A stretch of DNA of 64,000 bases from Neolewinella aurantiaca (GTDB taxonomy: Bacteria > Bacteroidota > Bacteroidia > Chitinophagales > Saprospiraceae), in NCBI RefSeq assembly GCF_008014675.1, contig NZ_VOXD01000007.1, forward strand, positions 1 through 64,000, in the 5' to 3' direction. Below the pieces are notes generated by a model. The model saw nothing but the letters and a program-made list of their open reading frames with translations. It did no database searches and was not told where the DNA came from. Of this stretch, positions 50,678 through 57,627 are shown in pieces. The translations under genes were made by a program, and so were the position numbers. Every line of letters starts with the position of its first letter. Positions within the stretch are counted from its first letter, which is position 1.

Positions 50678-51496
50678 ATGATTGACGTAAATGAATTCAT
50701 GGATTTCCTTCAGAAAATAGGTCCGCCAACCCAGGATTCGGTTGAGAATCTTCTGGCTTTGGAAAGAGATTGTGAGAATAGGAAAGATCCTAACTCCTTT
50801 TATCTCACGTTCAACATAAGCAGTCCTCCATCGATAAGCTGGGACTATAACGTAGATCATCTTCTGGGGGTGCCTACGCTTACGTATGACTTATATACCT
50901 CTCTCATTCACCCTGATTGGGTCCCGCTGCACGTAAGTTTTGGTGCCGCCGCCTACCTTGTTGCCCGAAGATTTGCACAAAAGAGGTTCAATAAGTTAAC
51001 CGTTTATACCACAAATGTGCCAATCAGGCACCAGAGCGGTAAGTATCACTGGTACAAACAAGTTTCTTTCCCAGCAGCGGTCGATAGTAACGGATACATA
51101 ATTAATCACCTTAATCAGTATCACCGCCTGTGTGATTATGATAAACTGATCCCCATCAGGCCGAAAATTACAGTAGATGATGTTTGGCTAAGTGAATATG
51201 ATCTCGATTTTGTCCAGGCCGGGAACTTCGCTTTGGAGGGAATGCTGAAGGGAATACTGACGCCAGCAAACCACCTGATCCTTAATACCTACCGTACGCT
51301 GACGACATCGCGTGATGGGAAGTGGATCTCTCCGTCAAAAAAAGCCGTCCGGGAACGACTTTCTTCGTCGGCGAGTGCAGTCAATAAAGCAAATGTGCGG
51401 ATAATTCAGGCTGTAAAAGGCAGATTTCCTGATAGTGTAACCCACGATGTGGCAACTTTTTCTGCTTTTTTAAACGACCTCTGCGGGCTCCCTTAG
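50678..51496 (+). CDS. PAS-like/HTH regulator, second of a tandem paralogous pair
   Basis: A 272-residue paralogue of the previous gene. Shared points include RKDPNSFYLTF, the IHPDWVPLHVSF segment, GKYHWYKQVSFPAAVDSNGYIINHLNQYHRLCDYDKLIPIRP and LTPANHLILNTYRTL. The C terminus (KKAVRERLSSSASAVNKANVRIIQAV) is again HTH-like. The start ATG 50678 is chosen over a TTG at 50654. The two genes are separated by 103 bp and presumably arose by duplication. Confidence 0.65.
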   Translation: MIDVNEFMDFLQKIGPPTQDSVENLLALERDCENRKDPNSFYLTFNISSPPSISWDYNVDHLLGVPTLTYDLYTSLIHPDWVPLHVSFGAAAYLVARRFAQKRFNKLTVYTTNVPIRHQSGKYHWYKQVSFPAAVDSNGYIINHLNQYHRLCDYDKLIPIRPKITVDDVWLSEYDLDFVQAGNFALEGMLKGILTPANHLILNTYRTLTTSRDGKWISPSKKAVRERLSSSASAVNKANVRIIQAVKGRFPDSVTHDVATFSAFLNDLCGLP

Positions 51497-51642
51497 CTGA
51501 AATAACCAGGCGGATCTCTGCGGGCGCAAGTGCAATATGTTGTTTTTCAGTTACTTGTGGGTTTGCTTGAACTGAGTTAACGTGGAGTTTACAATAGTCT
51601 CACTTAGGACATTTTTCTCGTTTCATGAAAAACACACGATTG
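51497..51642. other. Intergenic stretch before the candidate ncRNA
   Basis: No convincing gene. It holds a degenerate copy of the dispersed element at 51517-51534 (TGCGGGCGCAAGTGCA) and a T-rich stretch leading to the -7 box at 51643-51650. Confidence 0.5.
51517..51534 (+). repeat. Degenerate dispersed element
   Basis: TGCGGGCGCAAGTGCA (51519-51534) matches the 3' half of the consensus with two changes; it follows the stop of the second PAS/HTH gene by 20 bp and has an AT-rich tail. Confidence 0.5.
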
Positions 51643-51650
51643 TATCTTTG
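51643..51650 (+). promoter_or_regulatory. TAnnTTTG -7 box of a possible ncRNA
   Basis: TATCTTTG is preceded 18 bp upstream by TTTC (51621-51624). The spacing fits the Bacteroidota promoter although the -33 box is weak. Confidence 0.5.
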
Positions 51651-51655
51651 TACTG

Positions 51656-51795
51656 TTCATAGTGTTTGTCATTGTTCAGCAGCAACGTCTCTCATCCATT
51701 AAGCCACCCTGTTGGTGGTAGTTTTAATTTAAGTGCTGTTCAAGTTTTAAGTGTATGAATCGTACAGTCAGTTTATGACTGTACGATTTTTTTTT
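51656..51795 (+). ncRNA. Candidate small RNA
   Basis: The sequence from just after the -7 box to the terminator is about 140 nt with no credible reading frame. It holds a CCACC-CTGTT-GGTGG stem at 51704-51718 and ends in a very strong terminator (51758-51795). The nearest upstream gene stops 160 bp before the promoter and the next starts 89 bp after the terminator. This is a prediction from promoter plus terminator, with no family match. Confidence 0.4.
51758..51795 (+). terminator. Very strong intrinsic terminator
   Basis: Perfect 13-bp arms AATCGTACAGTCA (51758-51770) and TGACTGTACGATT (51776-51788) with a 5-nt loop, followed by a long T-run. Confidence 0.92.
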
Positions 51796-51883
51796 GGTGT
51801 TAATTCATCCTTAAAGGCAGTGATAGAGATGACCTTTCTTCGGCCTCATCCGTCCTAATAGCGTCAACACCAATGATTTAGTT

Positions 51884-52411
51884 ATGCGCTACACCTTACT
51901 GGTTTTTCTTGCTTCGTTTGCGTCCCTGGCCTTTTGCCAAACACCAGCCGCGATTCCTCATGACTCGATATTTACCACCCCTGATTGGGTGGAAGTCTCT
52001 GAAGGAGAGCGAAAAGGCTACGTACTCAGACTGACCAAAGAAGGAAATTTTGAAGAAGATGCCGGTGAAGACCGCCAAAGACCATACCGGTACCTGATGG
52101 GGCGCTGGAAGGTTGACTCTGCCGCCCAGACGTTTACCCTGTCCGTAGACGGGCAGATGGGGAAGTCGGGAGTCCACCGTCGGTACCTTCAGGGAAGGGA
52201 CTTTTACCTGATCTATGATTTCAATTCGCTCGAAGACGGAAAACTGGTGTTGACCGATCAGCTCACCGGCGATCAGCGCGTTTTTATGGCTACCGAGCGT
52301 AAAGAATACGAAGAACCCGCAATGCGCCGTCTTCCGAAGCCAGGGAAAAAACAAGGGGGCTTCAAACTACCCGATGGTTGGGGTGGATTTACGGGAAGAG
52401 CGTCTTTTTAA
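51884..52411 (+). CDS. Hypothetical exported protein
   Basis: A 175-residue protein with a signal peptide (MRYTLLVFLASFASLAFCQ, Cys18 or Ala16 region). The mature part is charged, with a lipocalin-like alternation (GYVLRLTKEGNFEEDAGEDRQRPYRYLMGRWKVDSAAQTFTLSVDGQ; RDFYLIYDFNSLEDGKLVLTD) and a basic, Gly-rich tail. No known domain can be named. An element copy follows 10 bp after the stop. Confidence 0.68.
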   Translation: MRYTLLVFLASFASLAFCQTPAAIPHDSIFTTPDWVEVSEGERKGYVLRLTKEGNFEEDAGEDRQRPYRYLMGRWKVDSAAQTFTLSVDGQMGKSGVHRRYLQGRDFYLIYDFNSLEDGKLVLTDQLTGDQRVFMATERKEYEEPAMRRLPKPGKKQGGFKLPDGWGGFTGRASF

Positions 52412-52421
52412 AAACCTTCTT

Positions 52422-52439
52422 TGCACCAGCGTTCGCGCC
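52422..52439 (-). repeat. Dispersed 18-bp element, copy 14
   Basis: TGCACCAGCGTTCGCGCC, one mismatch; T-rich tail on the left (CTTTTTAAAAACCTTC). Inverted pair with 52453-52470. Confidence 0.82.
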
Positions 52440-52452
52440 ATAATTATTTCAG

Positions 52453-52470
52453 GGCGCTGCCGCAGGTGCA
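52453..52470 (+). repeat. Dispersed 18-bp element, copy 15
   Basis: GGCGCTGCCGCAGGTGCA, one mismatch; 13 bp from copy 14, in the opposite orientation. Confidence 0.82.
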
Positions 52471-52495
52471 GTGAAAAGGACGGAAGAGCAATGAT

Positions 52496-52750
52496 CTAAG
52501 CGTCGTTTTTATTCGCGTTCCGGCGCTGAAAGTAGCTTTGTGCCCACCAGGCTGTAAAATGTGACCCGGCGCCAATCATGAACCACACGGCGAAATTTAC
52601 CAGCCAGTTCTCCGAAGGAGGTGAGCCTTTACCACTGTATTCAACCAACCAGTAGACTCCACACATCAGCAGACTAAAGGCCAACCCATTGATAAGGATC
52701 AGTTTCCAGGGAGCGGATTCTCCGGAGGTGGTATGCTCGTTTTTTATCAT
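52496..52750 (-). CDS. Small two-helix membrane protein
   Basis: An 84-residue protein. Helices lie at about 16-34 (LILINGLAFSLLMCGVYWLV) and 49-68 (FAVWFMIGAGSHFTAWWAQSY), with a polar C-terminal tail. The start ATG 52750 is preferred to 52804, which would add an uncharacteristic segment. No family is recognised. It is divergently oriented from the metal permease gene. Confidence 0.6.
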   Translation of the reverse strand: MIKNEHTTSGESAPWKLILINGLAFSLLMCGVYWLVEYSGKGSPPSENWLVNFAVWFMIGAGSHFTAWWAQSYFQRRNANKNDA

Positions 52751-52813
52751 GGGGCGTATAGCTAGACGGGATCTCAACCCCTGGTAAGCACAATAAACAA
52801 TCAACAGGAATAA

Positions 52814-52850
52814 TTTGTTGGAGGTTAATTGTTAGATTAGTCTAACTTTG
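52814..52850 (+). promoter_or_regulatory. Promoter and DtxR-box-like operator of the metal permease gene
   Basis: A -33-type TTTG/TTGG (52814-52821) and -7 box TAACTTTG (52843-52850) are separated by about 21 bp. Between and overlapping them lies GTTAGATTAGTCTAAC (52831-52846), with arms GTTAGA and TCTAAC. This closely resembles the DtxR/MntR box (TTAGGTTAGNCTAA). A bound metal-responsive regulator would block the promoter. Confidence 0.72.
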
Positions 52851-52869
52851 TGCCAATTATCCACCTGCT

Positions 52870-54135
52870 ATGACTGAAGCCAGTTTATTTGAAATTCTCT
52901 CTGAAGTTTGGGCCATCCGCGCCATCGTTGCCTCCAGCATGGTAGGGCTGATGTGTGGTGTGCTGGGGTGTTTTATCGTACTCCGCAATATGTCTCTGGT
53001 GGGCGATGCTTTGGCCCACGCCATTCTTCCGGGAGTGGTGATTGCATTTCTACTGGTAGGGTACAGTGCGCTTGCCTTCTTTGCCGGTGCGGTGGTTGCC
53101 GGACTGGTAACGGCCTTTCTGATCACCTGGATTCAGCAGCGGGTGAAGACCAAAAACGACGCGGCGGTAGGGATTGTCTTTACATCCATGTTTTCTCTGG
53201 GGGTAATTCTGATCAGCCGGATCGCCCGCAACGACGGGGTTCATCTCGACCTCAAGGACTTCCTCTTCGGCTATGCGTTGGGTGTTTCGGATACGGACTT
53301 ACTGCTGACGGGCCTCGTGATGTGTTATGTGTTGCTTTCGGTTGCGGTCTTTTACCGTTACCTGTTTGCCTCTACTTTTCAGGACGTAGTGGCCCAAACT
53401 ATGGGGATCCCCGTAAAACTCCTGCACTACTTCCTGATGTTGCTTCTTAGTTTCGCGGTAGTGGCCAGCCTGCAAACCGTTGGTGTTATTTTGGTTGTAG
53501 CTATGCTGATCACGCCCGCTGCTACGGCTTTGCTTATCTCTCAACGACTCAGTCGGGTGCTCTGGATCGCTGGCTTTGTGGGCATGCTTTCGGCCATTAT
53601 CGGTATGGTTGTCGCGGTATGGCTCAATACACCTCCGGGGCCGGCAATGGCTCTGGTGGCAACGATGTTTTATCTGCTCACAGTGGTGTTTGCGCCCCGT
53701 CGTGGTCTGGTAGCAAAAGCCTGGTATCGCCTGCAACGTCGCCGGCTTACGATGAAAGAAGACATCCTGAAACGTGTTTTTCGCCAAAACCAGAAACATG
53801 GTTCTGCCGATGGCAAACAGATCCGGGAAGAACTCGACCTGGGGCGTACAACCTGGAACCGGCAAATCACCGCATTACGGTCTAAGGGCCTAATGGAGAA
53901 GTCGGAACTTCGCCTCACGGATGGCGGAAAACTATTGGCCATCAAAATGGTTCGTGCTCACCGCTTATGGGAGACCTATCTTTATCAGGAAGTAGGTCTG
54001 ACTCCTGATCAGATCCACGCCGAAGCCGAGCGCCTGGAACACCTCCTGACCGACGACATGCTCGACCGGGTAGACGAAGAACTGGGCTATCCGGAAATGG
54101 ACCCCCACGGTTCGGTAATTCCCTCTAAACAGTAA
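52870..54135 (+). CDS. Metal ABC transporter permease fused to a DtxR-like regulator
   Basis: A 421-residue fusion. Residues about 1-285 form an ABC-3 family permease (MVGLMCGVLGCFIVLRNMSLVGDALAHAILPGVVIAFLL; VKTKNDAAVGIVFTSMFSLGVIL; LLLSFAVVASLQTVGVILVVAMLITPAATALLI) as in ZnuB/MntB. After a basic linker, about 298-421 resemble a DtxR/MntR winged helix and dimerisation segment (SADGKQIREELDLGRTTWNRQITALRSKGLMEKSELRLTDGGKLLAIKMVRAHRLWETYLYQEVGLTPDQIHAEAERLEHLLTDDMLDRVDEELGYPEMDPHG). This matches the plan of Chlamydia YtgCR. ATPase and binding-protein genes are not seen alongside. A DtxR-type operator sits in its promoter. Confidence 0.9.
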   Translation: MTEASLFEILSEVWAIRAIVASSMVGLMCGVLGCFIVLRNMSLVGDALAHAILPGVVIAFLLVGYSALAFFAGAVVAGLVTAFLITWIQQRVKTKNDAAVGIVFTSMFSLGVILISRIARNDGVHLDLKDFLFGYALGVSDTDLLLTGLVMCYVLLSVAVFYRYLFASTFQDVVAQTMGIPVKLLHYFLMLLLSFAVVASLQTVGVILVVAMLITPAATALLISQRLSRVLWIAGFVGMLSAIIGMVVAVWLNTPPGPAMALVATMFYLLTVVFAPRRGLVAKAWYRLQRRRLTMKEDILKRVFRQNQKHGSADGKQIREELDLGRTTWNRQITALRSKGLMEKSELRLTDGGKLLAIKMVRAHRLWETYLYQEVGLTPDQIHAEAERLEHLLTDDMLDRVDEELGYPEMDPHGSVIPSKQ

Positions 54136-54137
54136 CT

Positions 54138-54995
54138 TTACACTGACTTGGGCACCCGATAAACCGCGTCCATATTTTCTTCTAACCAACTGAGAACGTA
54201 GCGGAACACATCTTCTCTTTCCGGCTCGTTATGGAGTTCATGGTAGAGTTCCGGCCACGATTTAAAAGTTAGCCCTTCCGGGTTACGGGCGGCAAAATCT
54301 TTACTGCCGTCGTGGCTGGTGAGGCCATCGGCCTCGCCGTGCATCAGAAGTACCGGAACATCGATACCTTCATCGTATTGGTTCAGTTCGTCGGCGTTTT
54401 CGAGGATGTCAATACCGGTGCGGCTGGTGATTTTTGCGTGGACGTAAGGATCGGCTTCATATGTTGCTTTTACGCCCGGGGTTCTGCTTAGCATATTGGT
54501 GTCCAGCTTGTTTTCCTGCGTGAAAGTAGGGTAGAGGTTACGCAGGATTTTTCCTATCCCCACCAAGACCGGATTAGGCTGGAAAGAAAGGCGGATGTGC
54601 GGCGCAGAAACTACCGCTCCGCTGATGTTTGGATGGCGGCGGATCAGGTAGCGCAGCAGCAGGTGACCGCCCATGCTGTGGCCGTACAGAAATACGGGAA
54701 GATCGGGGTAGCGTCGTTCGCATTCGATAAGCAGATGAGCTATTTCGTCGATGTACTCTTTATAGTTTTCGGCGTAACCTTTGCGCCCTTCGCTGCGTCC
54801 GTAGCCCTGCCGGTCGTAGCCCACCATAGCGATGCCGTGGGCGTTGTACCATGCGGCCATTTCATCGTAGCGCCGGCAGTGTTCGCCTACGCCGTGCACC
54901 AGGCCAATGACGGCGCGGGCTTGAGGTACCGGCCATTCCACGGCGTAGATCTGGTTTCCGTTATCGTTCTTCCAACTGAATTCGGCTGCTTGCAT
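54138..54995 (-). CDS. Lysophospholipase-like alpha/beta hydrolase
   Basis: A 285-residue protein similar to monoglyceride lipase/lysophospholipase enzymes. The oxyanion loop is VHGVGEHCRRY, the nucleophile elbow GHSMGG (Ser107), the acid VPVLLMHGEADGLTSHDGS and the His in YHELHNEPEREDVF. It probably cleaves a monoacylglycerol or lysophospholipid in the cytoplasm. The frame runs back to 55256, but ATG 54995 gives the family-like start. The convergent permease gene ends only 2 bp away. Confidence 0.88.
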   Translation of the reverse strand: MQAAEFSWKNDNGNQIYAVEWPVPQARAVIGLVHGVGEHCRRYDEMAAWYNAHGIAMVGYDRQGYGRSEGRKGYAENYKEYIDEIAHLLIECERRYPDLPVFLYGHSMGGHLLLRYLIRRHPNISGAVVSAPHIRLSFQPNPVLVGIGKILRNLYPTFTQENKLDTNMLSRTPGVKATYEADPYVHAKITSRTGIDILENADELNQYDEGIDVPVLLMHGEADGLTSHDGSKDFAARNPEGLTFKSWPELYHELHNEPEREDVFRYVLSWLEENMDAVYRVPKSV

Positions 54996-55519
54996 ACTGG
55001 TAAATGTACGGGCTGTTGATGGGATTTTTAAGGGGTAGTTTAACGTTGTCTGTTTGAGTATGGTATGGCGGCGCGTACGCAGGTGAAAAGATCGTTTGAG
55101 GCAAGGGAGACGATAAATACCAGTCCTGCTCATGGTCTGCGCTTCTTCCCGTTTTGCCTGTTCATTTTTTTGATGAACAACGAACCAAAAAATCAAGACT
55201 ACGCCACCGGCTGATCGTGAAATCCGATTTCCGAAGCCTGAAGTGGAAAAATTCACGTCGGCGTTGGGTTGCTTCTGGATTCTGTGGTCGGTTGAAGTCT
55301 GGGGTAGCCGCTCTTTGTGCTTTGGAAACGCTCAGACCGCTTCCATTTTTTTACGGCTTCGGACAGTGAATTTCACTGCCGGTACCGAGGCCGAAGGGAC
55401 TGCATTCTGTGCTCTGCGTTCTGGTTGCGACTCCTGAGGAGCTGAGCGAATGCCTGGGCTCCATATCCAAACTGATTCATCCCACTTCGATAATCCGCCC
55501 TGTTCTCTATCTTCGGCCC
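54996..55519. other. Intergenic region upstream of fmt
   Basis: A 524-bp gap with no convincing gene. It holds an element copy (55070-55087) and a palindrome CAGTGAATTTCACTG (55364-55378). A stretch with TTTTTTGATGAAC and CCAAAAAATCAAG around 55167-55198 looks like a remnant of an intergenic dispersed sequence, but the family is not certain. Confidence 0.4.
55070..55087 (+). repeat. Dispersed 18-bp element, copy 16
   Basis: GGCGCGTACGCAGGTGAA, one mismatch at the 3' end; 74 bp upstream of the lipase start. Confidence 0.78.
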
Positions 55520-56458
55520 ATGGAAAAACCCCGAATTGTCTTTATGGGCACGCCCGATTTTGCAGTGCCCAGCCTTGAAATCCTGATTGCTGCTGGCTAT
55601 CCGGTGGTCGGCGTTATCACCGCTACCGATAAGATGGGCGGGCGCGGCGGAAAGCAATTGCTGGAATCTGCCGTAAAGAAGTGTGCCGTGAAGCACGGAA
55701 TCCCCGTTTTGCAACCGCAAAAATTCAGAAATGAAGAATTCCTCGCCGAGCTACGCGCCCTGAAAGCGGACCTCCAAATCGTTGTCGCCTTCCGGATGCT
55801 GCCCGCCGTGGTATGGGATATGCCCAAAATGGGCACATTCAACCTTCACGGATCTCTCCTGCCAAAGTACCGGGGCGCAGCCCCGATCAACTGGGCCGTC
55901 ATCAAAGGTGAAAAGGAGACCGGATGTACCACCTTCTTCCTTACGCACGAGATCGATACGGGCGATGTCCTCCTCCGGCACCGCATCCCCGTAGGACCAA
56001 ACGACACCGCCGGTGTCGTTCATGACCGGATGATGCTGGAGGGCGCAGAACTTGTCTTAGACACGGTGAAACTCATCCAGTCCGGGAATTATGAATTGCA
56101 GGCGCAGGACGACAGCCTGGCCACCCCGGCACCTAAAATTCATCGCGATACCTGCAGAATCGACTGGGATCAGCCGGTGCAAACTGTGCATGACTTTGTG
56201 CGCGGGCTGAGCCCGTGGCCCGCATCGTGGACGACACTGGACGGAGCTACGCTCAAAATTATCCGGGGCGCAGCCGAGAAAACTGAGCACGACAAGGTTC
56301 CCGGAACCGTTGTCTGCGATGGAAAAGACGTCCTGAAGGTTGCCTGTAAAGGCGGTTACCTCAGCATTCTGGAGCTCCAGGTAGCCGGCCGGAAGCGAAT
56401 GGACGTAAAAACCTTCTTGTTGGGTAGCGGCATTGAGTCCGGAACGGTTCTTGCCTGA
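55520..56458 (+). CDS. fmt: Methionyl-tRNA formyltransferase
   Basis: A 312-residue Fmt. It starts RIVFMGTPDFAVPSLEILIAAGYPVVGVITATDK and carries the formyl-transferase signature VVAFRMLPAVVWDMPKMGTFNLHGSLLPKYRGAAPINWAVIKGEKETGCTTFFLTHEIDTGDVL (His in NLHGSLLP). A C-terminal OB-like domain (about 205-312) contains HDFVRGLSPWPASWTTL. It formylates initiator Met-tRNA using 10-formyl-THF, which FolD (23653) helps to supply. Start ATG 55520 was chosen over 55409. Confidence 0.96.
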   Translation: MEKPRIVFMGTPDFAVPSLEILIAAGYPVVGVITATDKMGGRGGKQLLESAVKKCAVKHGIPVLQPQKFRNEEFLAELRALKADLQIVVAFRMLPAVVWDMPKMGTFNLHGSLLPKYRGAAPINWAVIKGEKETGCTTFFLTHEIDTGDVLLRHRIPVGPNDTAGVVHDRMMLEGAELVLDTVKLIQSGNYELQAQDDSLATPAPKIHRDTCRIDWDQPVQTVHDFVRGLSPWPASWTTLDGATLKIIRGAAEKTEHDKVPGTVVCDGKDVLKVACKGGYLSILELQVAGRKRMDVKTFLLGSGIESGTVLA

Positions 56459-56536
56459 TCAACGCCAGCTGTACTCAGCGGGTGCCAACCAATATTTGCT
56501 ACCTTACGCCTCCTCCTTTATCACCAAATTTTTCCA

Positions 56537-57442
56537 GTGTCCATTCTCCACTACGATGTTTGCCCCCTATGTAAGTCCAGTGCCATCGCTGAAGAGCGAA
56601 AGGTGAAAGACCACAGTATAACCAAGGAGGTTTTTGCCCTTTGGCGCTGTGCCGCCTGTGATTTTCTCTTTACCCAGGATCCTCCTGTGGCCGAAGAAGC
56701 GGGCCGCTACTATAAAGGAGAGGAATACATCAGTCATTCCGACAACCAGGAAGGTTTAGTCAACAAACTGTACCACAAAGCCCGTGATTTTATGCTGGCC
56801 CAGAAGTACCGGCTGGTAAACCGTGTAGCTAACGGGAAGCGCCTCCTTGATTACGGAACCGGAACCGGCTACTTTACCGATTTTATGGTTCGGAAAGGGT
56901 ACTCCGCCGAAGGGATTGAAATCGACACCGAGGCCCGCAAGTACGGTGCTGACAAATTTGGTATCACCATCCGCCCTCCGGGCGCCCTGTTCAATGTGCT
57001 GCCCGCCGATTCGCTGGATGTGATCACCCTGTGGCACGTGCTCGAGCACCTTTATGAGCCGCAAACGTACCTGGCCCGCTTCCGGGAATTACTCAGTGAT
57101 CAGGGCAAGTTGATCGTTGCGGTACCCAACCACAAGAGTAAGGATGCCAAAGCCTACGGGGCTTACTGGGCGGCGTACGACGTCCCTCGCCATTTGTGGC
57201 ACTTCAGCCCGGCGACCATGCGCCGGATGATGGAAAGCTCCGGCTTCCGCGTGGTGGAAACCCACCACATGCCATTGGATCCCTTTTATGTCTCTATCAT
57301 GAGCCAGAAGTACAAAACCGGCGGTGGTCTAGTGTCGGGTGGATTAAAGGGGCTGGGCTCTTTCTTCTCCAGTTCTGCCGATGCGGAGCGGGGCAGCTCG
57401 GTCATTTACGTAATTGAGAAAGGAGACCTTAGCCCGGCATAG
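56537..57442 (+). CDS. Class I SAM-dependent methyltransferase with zinc-ribbon-like N terminus
   Basis: A 301-residue protein starting with GTG. The N terminus holds a four-cysteine zinc-ribbon-like motif (CPLCKSSAI..WRCAACDFLF). The core follows: LLDYGTGTGYFTDFMVRKGYSAEGIEID (motif I) and LDVITLWHVLEHLYEPQTYLARFRELLSDQGKLIVAVPNHKS (motifs III-V). YDVPRHLWHFSP is typical of a Bacteroidota methyltransferase group (Methyltransf_23). The target is unknown. Confidence 0.85.
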   Translation: MSILHYDVCPLCKSSAIAEERKVKDHSITKEVFALWRCAACDFLFTQDPPVAEEAGRYYKGEEYISHSDNQEGLVNKLYHKARDFMLAQKYRLVNRVANGKRLLDYGTGTGYFTDFMVRKGYSAEGIEIDTEARKYGADKFGITIRPPGALFNVLPADSLDVITLWHVLEHLYEPQTYLARFRELLSDQGKLIVAVPNHKSKDAKAYGAYWAAYDVPRHLWHFSPATMRRMMESSGFRVVETHHMPLDPFYVSIMSQKYKTGGGLVSGGLKGLGSFFSSSADAERGSSVIYVIEKGDLSPA

Positions 57443-57491
57443 TTTCGGGAAACGATGCTTTCTTTCCGAACCGGGCCTTTTAACAGCCCTT

Positions 57492-57509
57492 GGCACCTGC
57501 GACCGCGCC
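57492..57509 (-). repeat. Dispersed 18-bp element, copy 17
   Basis: GGCACCTGCGACCGCGCC differs from the consensus only at the outermost T. Confidence 0.83.
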
Positions 57510-57627
57510 CCTTTTGCCGCCATTGAACGCATAAAAACCGTCGGCATTTGTGCAATACACAGCCTTAGCTGCATCTATCTGGCAACAATCACCCCTGCCA
57601 GCCGTTTTTTTGGAAAGATCGTTATTT

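Noticed and set aside
55154-55369. A 71-codon frame in the gap before fmt
   Set aside because: No recognisable motif, unusual residue mix and no convincing ribosome-binding context; more likely a remnant or chance.
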